DNA from: Planctomycetaceae bacterium
GTDB taxonomy: Bacteria > Planctomycetota > Planctomycetia > Planctomycetales > Planctomycetaceae
Reading direction: 5' to 3'
Assembly: GCA_028284885.1 (NCBI GenBank)
Contig: JANQQW010000057.1
Span: forward strand, 1-37,933
Length of the DNA stretch: 37,933 nucleotides
In this document: one piece after another, positions 1-8,074 of the stretch
How positions within the stretch are numbered: position 1 is the stretch's first letter
Layout: every line of letters begins with the position of its first letter
The notes under the pieces: model-generated
The model's input: the letters and a program-made list of their open reading frames with translations, nothing else
Told to the model about the DNA's origin: nothing
Databases searched by the model: none
Position numbers and translations under genes: made by a program

Positions 1-102
1 GGGCCACCCAGCGCGGGAGAGAGGGCCCAAGAGCCGAGTCGTCGAAAGCCGCCGCGGGACCCGGTACCATCGGAGCACGACGTCCCCAACCGGAGCCACC
101 CC

Positions 103-1182
103 ATGACCCGCCTGCTCGCCGCGCTCGCCGTCCTGCTCGCCTTCGCCAGCCAGGCCCACGCCCGACCTCTGTACCTGACCACGTTCATCAAGAAGTACCC
201 CAAGGTCGCTGCGGCCGCGAGAGCCGCCAAGTGTGCCGTCTGCCACCCGGTCAAGAACAAGAAGATGCGAAACGCCTACGGCATGGCGCTCGGCAGGCAC
301 ATCGGCATGAACCAGAAGGTGCCCGGCCTGATCGACAAGGCCTTCGCGGCGACTGAGAAGGTCGAGGTGGTCAACGGGCAGACGTACGGCGACATCCTGG
401 CCGCCGGACAGCTTCCCAACGTCGCCCCTCCGGCACCGGCACCCGCCGCCGCACCCGCCGCGAAGAAGGAGGAGAAGTGGGTCCAGCTCTTCAACGGCAA
501 GAACCTCGACGGCTGGATCCCGAAGATTCGCGGCTACGACGTCGGCGAGAACTACGGCAACACGTTCCGCGTCGAGGACGGCCTGCTCAAGGTCCGCTAC
601 GACCCCGAGGCCTACGAGACGTACGACTTCCGCTTCGGCCACCTGTTCTACGAGAAGCCGTTCTCCAAGTACCGGCTGCGGGTCGAGTACCGCTTCGTCG
701 GCGACCAGTGCCCCGGCGGCGAGGGATGGGCGTTCCGGAACAGCGGCATCATGGTGCACGGCGAGATGCCGGACCAGATGACCAAGGACCAGAAGTTCCC
801 GTCCAGCATCGAAGTCCAGTTGCTCGGCGGCAAGGGGACGGGGAACCGGCCCACGTCGAACCTCTGCACGCCCGGCACGCACGTCGTGATGAACGGCAAG
901 CTCTTCAAGCCGCACTGCACGAACTCGAAGTCGAAGACCTACCACGGCGACCAGTGGGTCACCGCCGAGCTCGAGGTGCACGGCAGCGAGGTGATCAAGC
1001 ACGTCATCGACGGCGAGGTCGTCCTGGAGTACACCCAGCCGCAGCTCGACGACAGCGAGCACTCGAAGATGCTCGCCGAGAAGCGGGGCGGCAAACTGCT
1101 CGACTCCGGCAGCATCTCGCTCCAGTCCGAGAGCCACCCCTGCGACTTCCGCAAGGTCGAGATCCTGGTCCTCGAGGAGTAG
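103..1182 (+). CDS. Secreted DUF1080 (3-keto-disaccharide hydrolase-like) protein with N-terminal CxxCH motif
   Basis: The 359-residue product starts with a signal peptide (about residues 1-20, hydrophobic run ending in AHA). Residues 21-105 hold a CAVCH motif (CxxCH, typical of covalent haem c) in a Lys-rich context with several Met residues that could serve as a distal ligand. An Ala/Pro linker follows, then a DUF1080 domain from about residue 125 to the end, opening with WVQLFNGKNLDGW. DUF1080 is a concanavalin-like fold, common in planctomycetes, linked to glycan binding or 3-keto-disaccharide hydrolysis. The start is supported by GGAG seven bases upstream of the ATG. Bases 1-102 show no gene. 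The haem-like module on a carbohydrate domain suggests a periplasmic or cell-surface protein; that CAVCH binds haem is inference. The next gene starts 6 bases downstream. Confidence 0.85.
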   Translation: MTRLLAALAVLLAFASQAHARPLYLTTFIKKYPKVAAAARAAKCAVCHPVKNKKMRNAYGMALGRHIGMNQKVPGLIDKAFAATEKVEVVNGQTYGDILAAGQLPNVAPPAPAPAAAPAAKKEEKWVQLFNGKNLDGWIPKIRGYDVGENYGNTFRVEDGLLKVRYDPEAYETYDFRFGHLFYEKPFSKYRLRVEYRFVGDQCPGGEGWAFRNSGIMVHGEMPDQMTKDQKFPSSIEVQLLGGKGTGNRPTSNLCTPGTHVVMNGKLFKPHCTNSKSKTYHGDQWVTAELEVHGSEVIKHVIDGEVVLEYTQPQLDDSEHSKMLAEKRGGKLLDSGSISLQSESHPCDFRKVEILVLEE

Positions 1183-1188
1183 TCGACG

Positions 1189-1818
1189 ATGCCCGAGGAG
1201 CGTGAACGGATCGAGCACTACCTGCGGTTGGCCGACCGAGCTTCAGAGCGTTTCGAGTCGCGTCGAACGCTGGAGTGGCGGCTAGCGTTCGGAGTATGGC
1301 TGCTCTTCGCCGCAGGTGCCGTGGCCGTGCTGAATATTGATTGGTCCCCGAATAGGCCGATTGCTGCACTCGGAACTCTGATGAGCGTTGGGATCGTTGT
1401 GGTGTACACTGGCACGTGGTTGCCCTACCTCAACAGGAGTCACCAGCGTGAAGCTCGCACGGCCTACTTCTGGGAAACCTGCGTCGAAAAGGCGCTTTCT
1501 AAGGACGGCTCGCGGATTCTACCTGCCTATCTTCGACCTGAGAATAAGCACCCAGACGACAGAGTGAGTGAGTGTGAGTGGGCGACCGCCTTCGATGCGT
1601 TCCCAGGGAAGACTGGCGGTGTACAAGAGGGGGATGAGCGGGCATTGTCCTCGACTTTGCATTCCACACAACGTGGACAACGATGTGTGGCCATCATTCT
1701 CGCGGTGGCCTTCGTGATCGCGTTGTGGATCAAGACAGAGCCTGCCAAGGGGACAATCAGCGTGAAGGGTAAACTTACCGTCGAGGAATCGAGTGATGAG
1801 ACGGCGGCCGAAGAGTGA
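1189..1818 (+). CDS. Uncharacterised three-segment membrane protein, AT-richer than its neighbours
   Basis: The 209-residue product is not one I recognise. It has an amphipathic charged N-terminus (residues 1-28), two closely spaced membrane segments (about 29-48 and 57-80), a soluble middle with several acidic and aromatic residues, and a third membrane segment (about 165-183) before a short acidic tail. Codon use is visibly less GC-rich than in the genes on both sides (AAT, GAT, TTT and GTT are frequent), which suggests later acquisition or relaxed selection. It sits 6 bases after the DUF1080 gene, and its stop overlaps the next start as GTGA, so it is probably co-transcribed. Function unknown. 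Confidence 0.7.
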   Translation: MPEERERIEHYLRLADRASERFESRRTLEWRLAFGVWLLFAAGAVAVLNIDWSPNRPIAALGTLMSVGIVVVYTGTWLPYLNRSHQREARTAYFWETCVEKALSKDGSRILPAYLRPENKHPDDRVSECEWATAFDAFPGKTGGVQEGDERALSSTLHSTQRGQRCVAIILAVAFVIALWIKTEPAKGTISVKGKLTVEESSDETAAEE

Positions 1819-2618
1819 CGGATAGACAACGAACCCATGAAATGGAGGTCGCGAACCGGGCGGCGGCGGCCGGTGGGGAGATCGTCGCGCGGTACTTCCG
1901 CGACGGGATCGACCTCGAGGAGAAGTCCGAGCAGGGCTGGAACCTCGTCTCGAAGGCGGACGTCGAGTCCGAGCGGGCGATCGTCGAGACCATTCGAGCC
2001 GCCTTCCCCGGCCACGCGATCCTCGGCGAGGAGGAGTCGACGGCCGACCTCGACGCCGAGCACCTCTGGGTCGTCGACCCGCTCGACGGCACGAACAACT
2101 TCGCCCACGGCATCCCCCACTTCGCCGTCTCCATCGGGTACCGGTTCCGCGGCGTGCCGACGGTCGGCGTGATCCTGAACCCGATCACCGGGGACCTCTA
2201 CACGGCGACGAAGGGGGGCGGGGCGTTCGCCGGCGGGGCGCGAGTGCACGTCAGCACGGCGACGTCGCTCAAGCAGGTCTTCGTCGGCTGCGGGTTCTAC
2301 TACGACCGGGGGGCCATGATGCAGGCGACGCTCGACGCGATCGCCGACCTGTTCCACGAGGAAATCCACGGCATTCGCCGCTTCGGGACGGCGTCGCTCG
2401 ACCTCGTACACGTCGGCCTCGGGCGGTTCGGCGCGTACTTCGAGTACACGCTCGCCCCGTGGGACTTCGCGGCGGGGGAACTGTTCGTGACCGAGGCGGG
2501 CGGCCGGATCACCACGGGACGCGGCGAACCGGTGCCGCTGGCGAAGACGAGTGTCGTCGCCTCGAACGGACCGCTGCACGAAGCCGTTCTGGCGATCGCG
2601 AAGAAGCACCACCCGTGA
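1815..2618 (+). CDS. Inositol monophosphatase family protein
   Basis: The 267-residue product has the FIG/IMPase superfamily metal-binding motifs: GEEES (motif 1 Glu), WVVDPLDGTNNF (motif 2, Asp-Pro-Leu-Asp-Gly-Thr) and WDFAAGELFVTEAGG near the C-terminus. Members are Mg-dependent, Li-sensitive phosphatases acting on inositol phosphate, histidinol phosphate, fructose 1,6-bisphosphate or PAP; the sequence does not settle the substrate. The full length matches the family (about 260-280). The GTG at 1815 overlaps the preceding stop (GTGA). An in-frame ATG at 1842 is a plausible alternative that loses only nine residues and no motif. A cytoplasmic enzyme is expected. Confidence 0.88.
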   Translation: MTDRQRTHEMEVANRAAAAGGEIVARYFRDGIDLEEKSEQGWNLVSKADVESERAIVETIRAAFPGHAILGEEESTADLDAEHLWVVDPLDGTNNFAHGIPHFAVSIGYRFRGVPTVGVILNPITGDLYTATKGGGAFAGGARVHVSTATSLKQVFVGCGFYYDRGAMMQATLDAIADLFHEEIHGIRRFGTASLDLVHVGLGRFGAYFEYTLAPWDFAAGELFVTEAGGRITTGRGEPVPLAKTSVVASNGPLHEAVLAIAKKHHP

Positions 2619-2640
2619 GCCGGACGAACGGGAGGCTCGC

Positions 2641-3774
2641 GTGGAGACGGTGACGCTGATCGCAACGGCCGCGTTCGGACTGGAGTCCGTCGTCGCGCGG
2701 GAGCTGCGCGAGCTCGGCTACGCGGAGACGACGGTCGAGGACGGCCGCGTGATCTTCGAGGCGACGCTCGACGCGATCCCGCGGTGCAACCTCTGGCTGC
2801 GGTCCGCCAACCGTGTGCAGGTGATGGTCGGCCGGTTCGAGGCCCACGACTTCGGTGAGCTGTTCGACCGCACGAACGACCTGCCGTGGGAGCGGTGGAT
2901 TCCGAAGAACGGGTCGTTCCCCGTCAACGGTCGCAGCGTGAAGTCGCAGCTCTCGAGCGTGCCGGCCTGTCAGCGGATGGTGAAGAAGTCGATCGTCGAG
3001 CGGCTGAAGAAGACGCACGCCGTCGAGTGGTTCGAGGAGGACGGCCCGGCGTGTGCCGTCGAGGTCGCCCTCAACAACGACGTGGCGACGCTGACGCTCG
3101 ACACGACCGGGCCGAGCCTGCACGAGCGGGGCTATCGCGTGGACGGCGGAACGGCACCGCTTCGCGAGACACTCGCGGCCGGGCTGATCCAGTTGAGCTT
3201 TTGGAACCGCGAGCGGCCGTTCGCCGACCCGTTCTGCGGCAGTGGCACGCTCGTCGTCGAGGCGGCCATGATCGGCCGGAACATGGCCCCCGGCCGGTTC
3301 CGGGACTTCGCCGCAGAGGAGTGGCCCGCCATCCCGGCCGAGGCGTGGGTGCGGGCCCACGAAGAAGCAAACGACGCCGTTCGCGACGGCTTCAACGAAC
3401 CGCTCGTCGGCTCCGACGTCGACGGCCACGCGATCGGCCGTGCCCGCAAGCACGCCGAGGCGGCCGGGGTCGCGGCCGACGTCCGCTTCGAGACGAAGCC
3501 CGTCAAGGAGTTCGCGGCCCGCCGCCGCTACGGCTGCATCGTCACGAACCCGCCGTACGGCGAACGGCTGGAGGAGACCGACGTCCCGCGGCTGTACGAG
3601 GAGTTCGGCCGTGCGGCCCGCAAGCTGGAGGACTGGTCGGTCTACGCCCTGACCAGCCACCCGGACTTCGAGACCCACTTCGGCCGCGACTCCGACCGTC
3701 GCCGCAAACTCTACAACGGCCGCCTGGCCTGCACGCTGCACCAGTATCTGGGTCCGAAGCCGCCTTGGCAGTAG
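2641..3774 (+). CDS. THUMP-domain class I SAM-dependent RNA methyltransferase (RlmL/YpsC type)
   Basis: The 377-residue product has a THUMP-like N-terminal RNA-binding half, then a Rossmann methyltransferase with motif I DPFCGSGTLVVEAAMIGRN and catalytic motif IV TNPPYGERL. The NPPY tetrad is typical of N2-guanine methyltransferases of the RlmL/Trm14/YpsC group, so 23S rRNA guanine-N2 methylation is the likely activity. It lacks the C-terminal RlmK half of the fused E. coli enzyme. I chose the GTG at 2641 because GGGAGG sits five bases upstream and homology begins there; the open frame continues upstream to 2551 but only through sequence belonging to the previous gene. It follows the IMPase gene by 22 bases. 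A GC hairpin follows the stop. Confidence 0.85.
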   Translation: METVTLIATAAFGLESVVARELRELGYAETTVEDGRVIFEATLDAIPRCNLWLRSANRVQVMVGRFEAHDFGELFDRTNDLPWERWIPKNGSFPVNGRSVKSQLSSVPACQRMVKKSIVERLKKTHAVEWFEEDGPACAVEVALNNDVATLTLDTTGPSLHERGYRVDGGTAPLRETLAAGLIQLSFWNRERPFADPFCGSGTLVVEAAMIGRNMAPGRFRDFAAEEWPAIPAEAWVRAHEEANDAVRDGFNEPLVGSDVDGHAIGRARKHAEAAGVAADVRFETKPVKEFAARRRYGCIVTNPPYGERLEETDVPRLYEEFGRAARKLEDWSVYALTSHPDFETHFGRDSDRRRKLYNGRLACTLHQYLGPKPPWQ

Positions 3775-3794
3775 CGGCCTGTCCCGCATGGCGC

Positions 3795-3813
3795 GTTGGC
3801 GAAGGTCGCCAAC
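3795..3813 (+). terminator. Hairpin 20 bases after the methyltransferase stop
   Basis: GTTGGCG (3795-3801) and CGCCAAC (3807-3813) form a perfect 7-bp stem with a 5-base loop. It lies between the methyltransferase stop and the next start. There is no T-run, so it may be a weak or factor-assisted terminator, or an mRNA 3' end stabiliser. Confidence 0.4.
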
Positions 3814-3836
3814 AACTGAGAGCGTGAAGGTGCCTG

Positions 3837-4229
3837 ATGAACTCCGCCGACTTGTATTCCAACGCGTTTGGGGACTGGAACCCCGAACACGATTCCACTT
3901 CAGCGATCAAATTTTGTCTCGATGCGATCTTGTTGGAAGGTGACTTTGACTGGCTCGTTGACTTCCTGGAGAGTCCGCGCGGGATGCAACTTCAGGGCGA
4001 TCCCGGCTGGGAACTCGAGAGACTCGTCGAAGATGGTTCCGCAGAGGACTCCATTCGAGCAAGTCTGCCCGTCGGCCTAATGGGAGTCGAAGTCGATGAG
4101 GTGCGGGTTGGGTTAGGTCAGTTCGCCGGCATCCTCCAGAGTATGCTGATCGCGTGGAGCGATCGGCACCCCGACCAGAACTCATTGGAGTTCAAGCGGC
4201 TCCAGGGGATGGTCCGAGCGCTCGCCTAA
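3837..4229 (+). CDS. Small acidic hypothetical protein
   Basis: The 130-residue product is not recognised. It has no signal peptide or membrane segment, is acidic, and looks like a small soluble alpha-helical protein (repeated Trp, Leu, Asp and Glu pattern). AAGGTG lies about five bases before the ATG. Base composition is clearly less GC-rich than in the flanking rRNA methyltransferase and ATPase genes, as for the other singletons in this window. It ends 162 bases before the convergent ExeA-like gene. Size and acidity would fit an immunity or antitoxin protein, but no toxin gene is next to it, so I assign no function. Confidence 0.6.
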   Translation: MNSADLYSNAFGDWNPEHDSTSAIKFCLDAILLEGDFDWLVDFLESPRGMQLQGDPGWELERLVEDGSAEDSIRASLPVGLMGVEVDEVRVGLGQFAGILQSMLIAWSDRHPDQNSLEFKRLQGMVRALA

Positions 4230-4290
4230 CGACGAGTAGCGGATGTCGCACAACGATGCGGGCGGCGTGGCAGGAGGCCGTTAGGCCGGA

Positions 4291-4337
4291 TGGCCCCGGT
4301 GGGAGGACGTCGATCGTGCGAGCGGCCGTCGGGGCCA
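4291..4337. terminator. Imperfect inverted repeat between convergent genes
   Basis: TGGCCCCGGTGG (4291-4302) and CCGTCGGGGCCA (4326-4337) pair at about 10 of 12 positions across a 23-base loop, in the 162-base gap (4230-4391) between two convergent genes. The position suits a bidirectional terminator, but there is no T-run. I see nothing else in this gap. Confidence 0.25.
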
Positions 4338-4391
4338 TTGCTTCGCTGCTGACCTCGCCACCCCTCGTTCGGTCGGCGACCTGCGTCTCGG

Positions 4392-5225
4392 CTACGCCGC
4401 GCGGACGGCGGTGAGCTCTTCGGCGACGCCATCGACCACGGCGGCGTCGATCACCTCGACGCGGTCGGCGTAGCCGACGAGGAGGGCCATGTCGGCGAGG
4501 CGGTTGATGCGGCGGGGGACGCCGCGGCTGCACTCGAACAGCGACCGCATCGCGGAGGCGTCGAAGACGTCGTCGGTCGTGCCGGCGACGGCGAGGCGGT
4601 GGCGGACGTACTCGGCCGTCTCGTCGGCGTCGAGCCGCCGCACCAGCGACTTCGTCGCGAGGCGGTCGTGCAGTTGCGGCAGCCGTTCGATGCGGGGCAG
4701 CACGATCGGCAGGCCGACGAGCACGAGCGAGAAGTCGAGCCGCCCGTTCGGCTGGTGGTTCAGCAGCAGGTGCAGTGTCGTCAGGACCTGTTCGTCGAGG
4801 TGGTGCAGTTCGTCGACGACGACGGCCGGGTGCCGTCCCTCCGCGGCGGAGCCGTCGGGCAGCGTGTGCACACGACGGAGCGTGGCGTCGGTTCCCGTGG
4901 GGACGGAGACGTTCCGGTCGTCGAACGGGGCACGGGCCGAGAGTCCGTACGCCAGCTGGCCGAGGAACTCGGCGGGCGTGAGTTGCGGGAAGTCGAGATG
5001 GACGACCGGGCCGTGCGTCTCCGGCAGGCGTTCCGGGACGAGTCGTGCGAGGTGCGTCTTGCCGACGCCCGGCTCGCCGACGACGAGGGCCGCCCCGAGT
5101 CCGTTCTCGACGACGTACAGCATCTTCAGCAACGACGACTCGTGCGTCTCGCTGGTGAAGAGGAACGCGTCGTCCGCGTCGTCACGGAACGGGGGCCGTT
5201 CGAGTTGCCAGTGGTTCTCGTACAC
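4392..5225 (-). CDS. ExeA/GspA-type AAA ATPase
   Basis: The 277-residue product begins MYENHWQLERPPF, the usual opening of ExeA-family ATPases, with Walker A GEPGVGKTH at residues 50-58 and Walker B AVVVDELHHL at about 134-143. A helical lid follows (RGVPRRINRLADMALLVGY). In Aeromonas, ExeA with ExeB helps insert the type II secretin through peptidoglycan; full ExeA carries a membrane segment and a peptidoglycan-binding domain, both absent here. So this is the ATPase module only, a short form also found as transposition-type (TniB-like) ATPases. It lies 9 bases after the gene for a single-pass membrane protein on the same strand, which probably supplies the membrane part. No secretin gene is in the window. 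Confidence 0.8.
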   Translation of the reverse strand: MYENHWQLERPPFRDDADDAFLFTSETHESSLLKMLYVVENGLGAALVVGEPGVGKTHLARLVPERLPETHGPVVHLDFPQLTPAEFLGQLAYGLSARAPFDDRNVSVPTGTDATLRRVHTLPDGSAAEGRHPAVVVDELHHLDEQVLTTLHLLLNHQPNGRLDFSLVLVGLPIVLPRIERLPQLHDRLATKSLVRRLDADETAEYVRHRLAVAGTTDDVFDASAMRSLFECSRGVPRRINRLADMALLVGYADRVEVIDAAVVDGVAEELTAVRAA

Positions 5226-5234
5226 GTTCTGACT

Positions 5235-6008
5235 TCAGCGAGGCTGGATGACGAGGGTGGGGCCGGAGTCGGACCGCGGCAGAGTGGCCCGGTCTGGCTG
5301 CGGAATCGTCCGCTGTGGGAAGCGGGGAGCGCGGTCGAAGCTCCGTTCTCCGTAGCCGGCGGCGGGCGACGGCACCTCCTCGATGCGTCCCTCCAGCCAG
5401 ACGGCCGGACGCTGGCTCGCGGTCGTCGGCAGCGAGACCGGCGAGACGCGGTCGACGTCCGGGTCGTCCGTCTCCAGTTCGGCGTGTTCGAGCTCCGGAT
5501 CGACGTAGAAGGGGGACGGTCGGCCCGGGGCGAGTCGAGCGAGCGGTTCCTCGGTCAACGGCTGCGGTGGCGGGGTCAGTGCGACCTTCTCCCCGACCGC
5601 AGGGAACGGGAAGGGCTCGGGGGCGATCTCGCTGGAGACGGTGCTGGAGATCGCCGGGAGCGAGGCGGGCGGCGCGGGCGGTTCCTCGGGCGTCGCCGGG
5701 AACAGCATCGCCCAGGCTCCGAGCAACACGCCCGAGAGCGACGCGGCCGAGCCGGCGGCGATCCGCATCGGGGCGCGGGCGACGATCGAGCCGACCCTTC
5801 GGCCGGCGACCGCGAACAGCCGACGGAGCAACGTCATCTTGAGCAGGTGCAGCCGCTCGCGAAGACCGGCACGCAGGGTGGCGAGCCGCTGCGACCAGGG
5901 TCGCGGACCGTCCTCCCGCTCCTTCAGCCAGCGGTCGATCACCGACTCGTTCTGGGACACGACGGACTCCGACAAGAACGCGAAACGCGGGCACTCGTCG
6001 GTTGTCAT
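5235..6008 (-). CDS. Single-pass membrane protein with Pro-rich outer region, partner of the ExeA-like ATPase
   Basis: The 257-residue product is not recognised by sequence. Residues 1-80 are cytoplasmic, basic and helical; a single membrane segment lies near residues 84-104 (SLSGVLLGAWAMLF); after it come about 150 Pro-, Glu- and Ala-rich residues. This layout (cytoplasmic N-tail, one membrane span, Pro-rich extracytoplasmic stretch) resembles ExeB/GspB, the usual partner of ExeA, and the ATPase gene follows 9 bases later. Equivalence to ExeB is inference from architecture and neighbourhood. It is 55 bases downstream of dapB on the same strand and could be the fourth gene of that run. Confidence 0.7.
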   Translation of the reverse strand: MTTDECPRFAFLSESVVSQNESVIDRWLKEREDGPRPWSQRLATLRAGLRERLHLLKMTLLRRLFAVAGRRVGSIVARAPMRIAAGSAASLSGVLLGAWAMLFPATPEEPPAPPASLPAISSTVSSEIAPEPFPFPAVGEKVALTPPPQPLTEEPLARLAPGRPSPFYVDPELEHAELETDDPDVDRVSPVSLPTTASQRPAVWLEGRIEEVPSPAAGYGERSFDRAPRFPQRTIPQPDRATLPRSDSGPTLVIQPR

Positions 6009-6063
6009 CGGCGTCCGGTTGGGGCGATCTTGAGGATCGCACGGCTGCGGCAGGAACTGCCGG

Positions 6064-6891
6064 TCAGAGCCCGAGGACGTCGGCCATGTCGTACAGGCCG
6101 GGATTCTTGCCGTCGAGGAAGCGAGCGGCGGCGAGGGCTCCCTGGGCGTAGCTGTCGCGGGAGTGGCCGCGGACGTCGAGGTCGATGGTCTCGCCGAGCA
6201 GGCCGAAGACGATGGTGTGCTCGCCGACGTTGTCGCCCGTGCGGAGGGCGTGGTAGCCGATCTCGTTGGCGGGCCGCTTGCCGGGGCGGCCCTCGCGACC
6301 GTGCACGTGCTCGGTCTGCCCCATCTCCTCGGCGACGATCTGCCCGAAGCGGAGGGCCGTGCCGGAGGGAGCGTCCTCCTTGTAGCGGTGGTGGCGTTCG
6401 ATGACCTCGACGTCGACGCCGGCCGAGACGTTCGCGAGGGCCCGGGCCGCCTCGCGGACGAGCTTCATCGTGAGGTTCACCGCGAGGCTGGTGTTCGGGG
6501 CGACGACGATCGGCGTGAGCTGGGCCGACTCGAGGACCGCGTTCCGTTGGTCGTCGTCGAGACCGGTCGTCGCGGAGACGAGTGCGATCTTCCGCGTGCT
6601 GCAGACCTGCGCGACGGCGACGGCCGCGGCGGGCACGGAGTAGTCGATCACGACGTCGACGGGGGGCGGGGCGGCCGGGTCGTCGGCGAGTTCGAGCTCT
6701 GCCGTGACCAGCACGCCGATCGGACCGACCCCCGCGAGCTCGCCGGCGTCCGCTCCCAGGAACGGCGACCCGGCCGCTTCGAGGGCGGCGGTGACGACCA
6801 GGTCGTCGCTCTCGTGGGCGAGGGCGACGATGCGACGGCCCATGCGGCCGCCGACCCCGTGGACTCCGACACGAATCTCGTGGTCCGACAT
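6064..6891 (-). CDS. dapB: 4-hydroxy-tetrahydrodipicolinate reductase
   Basis: The 275-residue enzyme reduces 4-hydroxy-tetrahydrodipicolinate with NAD(P)H in the diaminopimelate/lysine pathway, feeding both lysine and peptidoglycan. Diagnostic features are the nucleotide-binding motif GVHGVGGRMGRRI near the N-terminus, VVIDYS, the NTSLAVNLTMKL segment, and the active-site signature ERHHRYKEDAPSGTAL with its His-His and Lys. Length matches the family (about 250-275). The ATG at 6891 is five bases after the stop of the cupin gene. The open frame continues far upstream, but that part is antisense or out-of-frame sequence of the cupin and SDR genes. Cytoplasmic. Confidence 0.95.
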   Translation of the reverse strand: MSDHEIRVGVHGVGGRMGRRIVALAHESDDLVVTAALEAAGSPFLGADAGELAGVGPIGVLVTAELELADDPAAPPPVDVVIDYSVPAAAVAVAQVCSTRKIALVSATTGLDDDQRNAVLESAQLTPIVVAPNTSLAVNLTMKLVREAARALANVSAGVDVEVIERHHRYKEDAPSGTALRFGQIVAEEMGQTEHVHGREGRPGKRPANEIGYHALRTGDNVGEHTIVFGLLGETIDLDVRGHSRDSYAQGALAAARFLDGKNPGLYDMADVLGL

Positions 6892-6896
6892 GCTGG

Positions 6897-7259
6897 CTAC
6901 TCGTCGCGGTGAACGGTGTCGGGTGAGAAGGCCGGCAGGCAGATCGCGACGTACTCGGCCCCGTCCGGTCCGGGGCTGCTGTAGCGGATCCACTCGCCGG
7001 CGCTGGTGATCACGGCCTGCCCGGCGGCGACGTCGAGCGCGCCCCCTTCGTACTCGACGTGCAGCGTTCCCTCGAGGACGAGGGTGTACTCGTCGAACTC
7101 GGGCCGTTGGCCGGGCTCGGACCAGCCGCAGGGGCTGGTCATGCGGGCGATGCTGACGTCGGGCGTGCCCGAGTTCACGTGGCCGACGAACTCGCGGATG
7201 ATCTTCGGCGGCTCGCCGGCCGCCTCGACCTGGGTGTGCGTCTCGATCAGTCGGGGCAT
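6897..7259 (-). CDS. Cupin-domain protein
   Basis: The 120-residue product is a single-domain cupin: a beta-rich core with EFDEYTLVLEGTLHVE (cupin motif 1 region) and a Gly-containing turn at AGQAVITSAGEWIRY. The canonical HxH metal pair of motif 1 is replaced by Glu/Asp residues, as in EutQ-like and some sugar-binding cupins, so metal content cannot be assumed. It lies 12 bases after the SDR stop and 5 before dapB, all on the minus strand. A role as ligand-binding or isomerase partner of the adjacent SDR is inference. Confidence 0.8.
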   Translation of the reverse strand: MPRLIETHTQVEAAGEPPKIIREFVGHVNSGTPDVSIARMTSPCGWSEPGQRPEFDEYTLVLEGTLHVEYEGGALDVAAGQAVITSAGEWIRYSSPGPDGAEYVAICLPAFSPDTVHRDE

Positions 7260-7271
7260 CGACTCGCTCCG

Positions 7272-8066
7272 TCAGATGGTCATCGCGGTGTAGCCACCGT
7301 CGACGACGAGGTTCGCCCCGGTGACGAAGCTGCCCGCCTTGTTCGACGCGGCGAGCAGTAGGGCCCCAGCCAGTTCCTCCGGCTCGCCGAAGCGGTCCAT
7401 CGGCGTGTGCGTCATGATGCTGGCGACGCGGTCGGGCGTGAGGACCTTGCGGTTCTGCTCGGCCGGGAAGAACCCGGGCGAGATCGAGTTCACGCGAATG
7501 CCCTTCGTCGCCCATTCGCGGGCGAGGTTCAGCGTGAGGTTGAGGACGGCCGCCTTCGTCGCGGAGTAGGTGAAGACGCGGGAGAGGGGGATCATCGCCG
7601 ACAGCGAGGCGACGTTGACGATCGAGCCCTTGGTTCCGTGCTCCAGCATGTCGCCGCCGAAGACCTGGCAGGCGAGGCGGACGCTGGTCAGGTTCACGTC
7701 GACGATCCGCTGCCACTCCTCGTCTTCGATCTCGAGGAACGGCGTGGCCGAGTTGACGCCGGCTCCGTTGACGAGAATGTCCGTTCGGCGAACGGACTCG
7801 GCGAGGTGGGAGACGACGTTCTCGAGGTCCTCGCGACTGGTGGAGTCGCAGGCGACGAACTCGGCCGACCCGCCGTTGGCGGCGATCGCATCGACGCGCG
7901 CCCCGCCGTTCTCCGGGTTCCGTCCGACGACGACGACGTGCGCGCCGGCAGCGGCGAGGGTGTCGCAGAACGACCCGCCGAGCACGCCGGTGCCGCCGAT
8001 GACGACGGCGGTCTTGCCGTCGAGGCCGAAGAGATCGTGGAGGTACTGCTGGCTCGCTTCGCTCAT
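7272..8066 (-). CDS. SDR oxidoreductase, fructuronate-reductase (UxuB SDR)-like
   Basis: The 264-residue short-chain dehydrogenase/reductase has a Rossmann glycine motif GGTGVLGG, the NGAG motif, catalytic Ser in VNVASLS, and YSATK (Tyr/Lys). The segment PGFFPAEQNRKVL and the GRFGEPEELAGALL tail resemble, from memory, the SDR-type D-mannonate oxidoreductases (B. subtilis YjmF/UxuB), so a hexuronate or sugar-acid substrate is the best guess. It is the first gene of a compact minus-strand run (SDR, cupin, dapB, then the membrane protein and ATPase). A perfect inverted repeat (8075-8100) lies just upstream of its ATG. The SDR assignment is firm; the substrate is not. Confidence 0.85.
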   Translation of the reverse strand: MSEASQQYLHDLFGLDGKTAVVIGGTGVLGGSFCDTLAAAGAHVVVVGRNPENGGARVDAIAANGGSAEFVACDSTSREDLENVVSHLAESVRRTDILVNGAGVNSATPFLEIEDEEWQRIVDVNLTSVRLACQVFGGDMLEHGTKGSIVNVASLSAMIPLSRVFTYSATKAAVLNLTLNLAREWATKGIRVNSISPGFFPAEQNRKVLTPDRVASIMTHTPMDRFGEPEELAGALLLAASNKAGSFVTGANLVVDGGYTAMTI

Positions 8067-8074
8067 GCTGCGTC

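Noticed and set aside
4599-6404. A 601-codon plus-strand frame
   Set aside because: Antisense to the ATPase, its partner and part of dapB.
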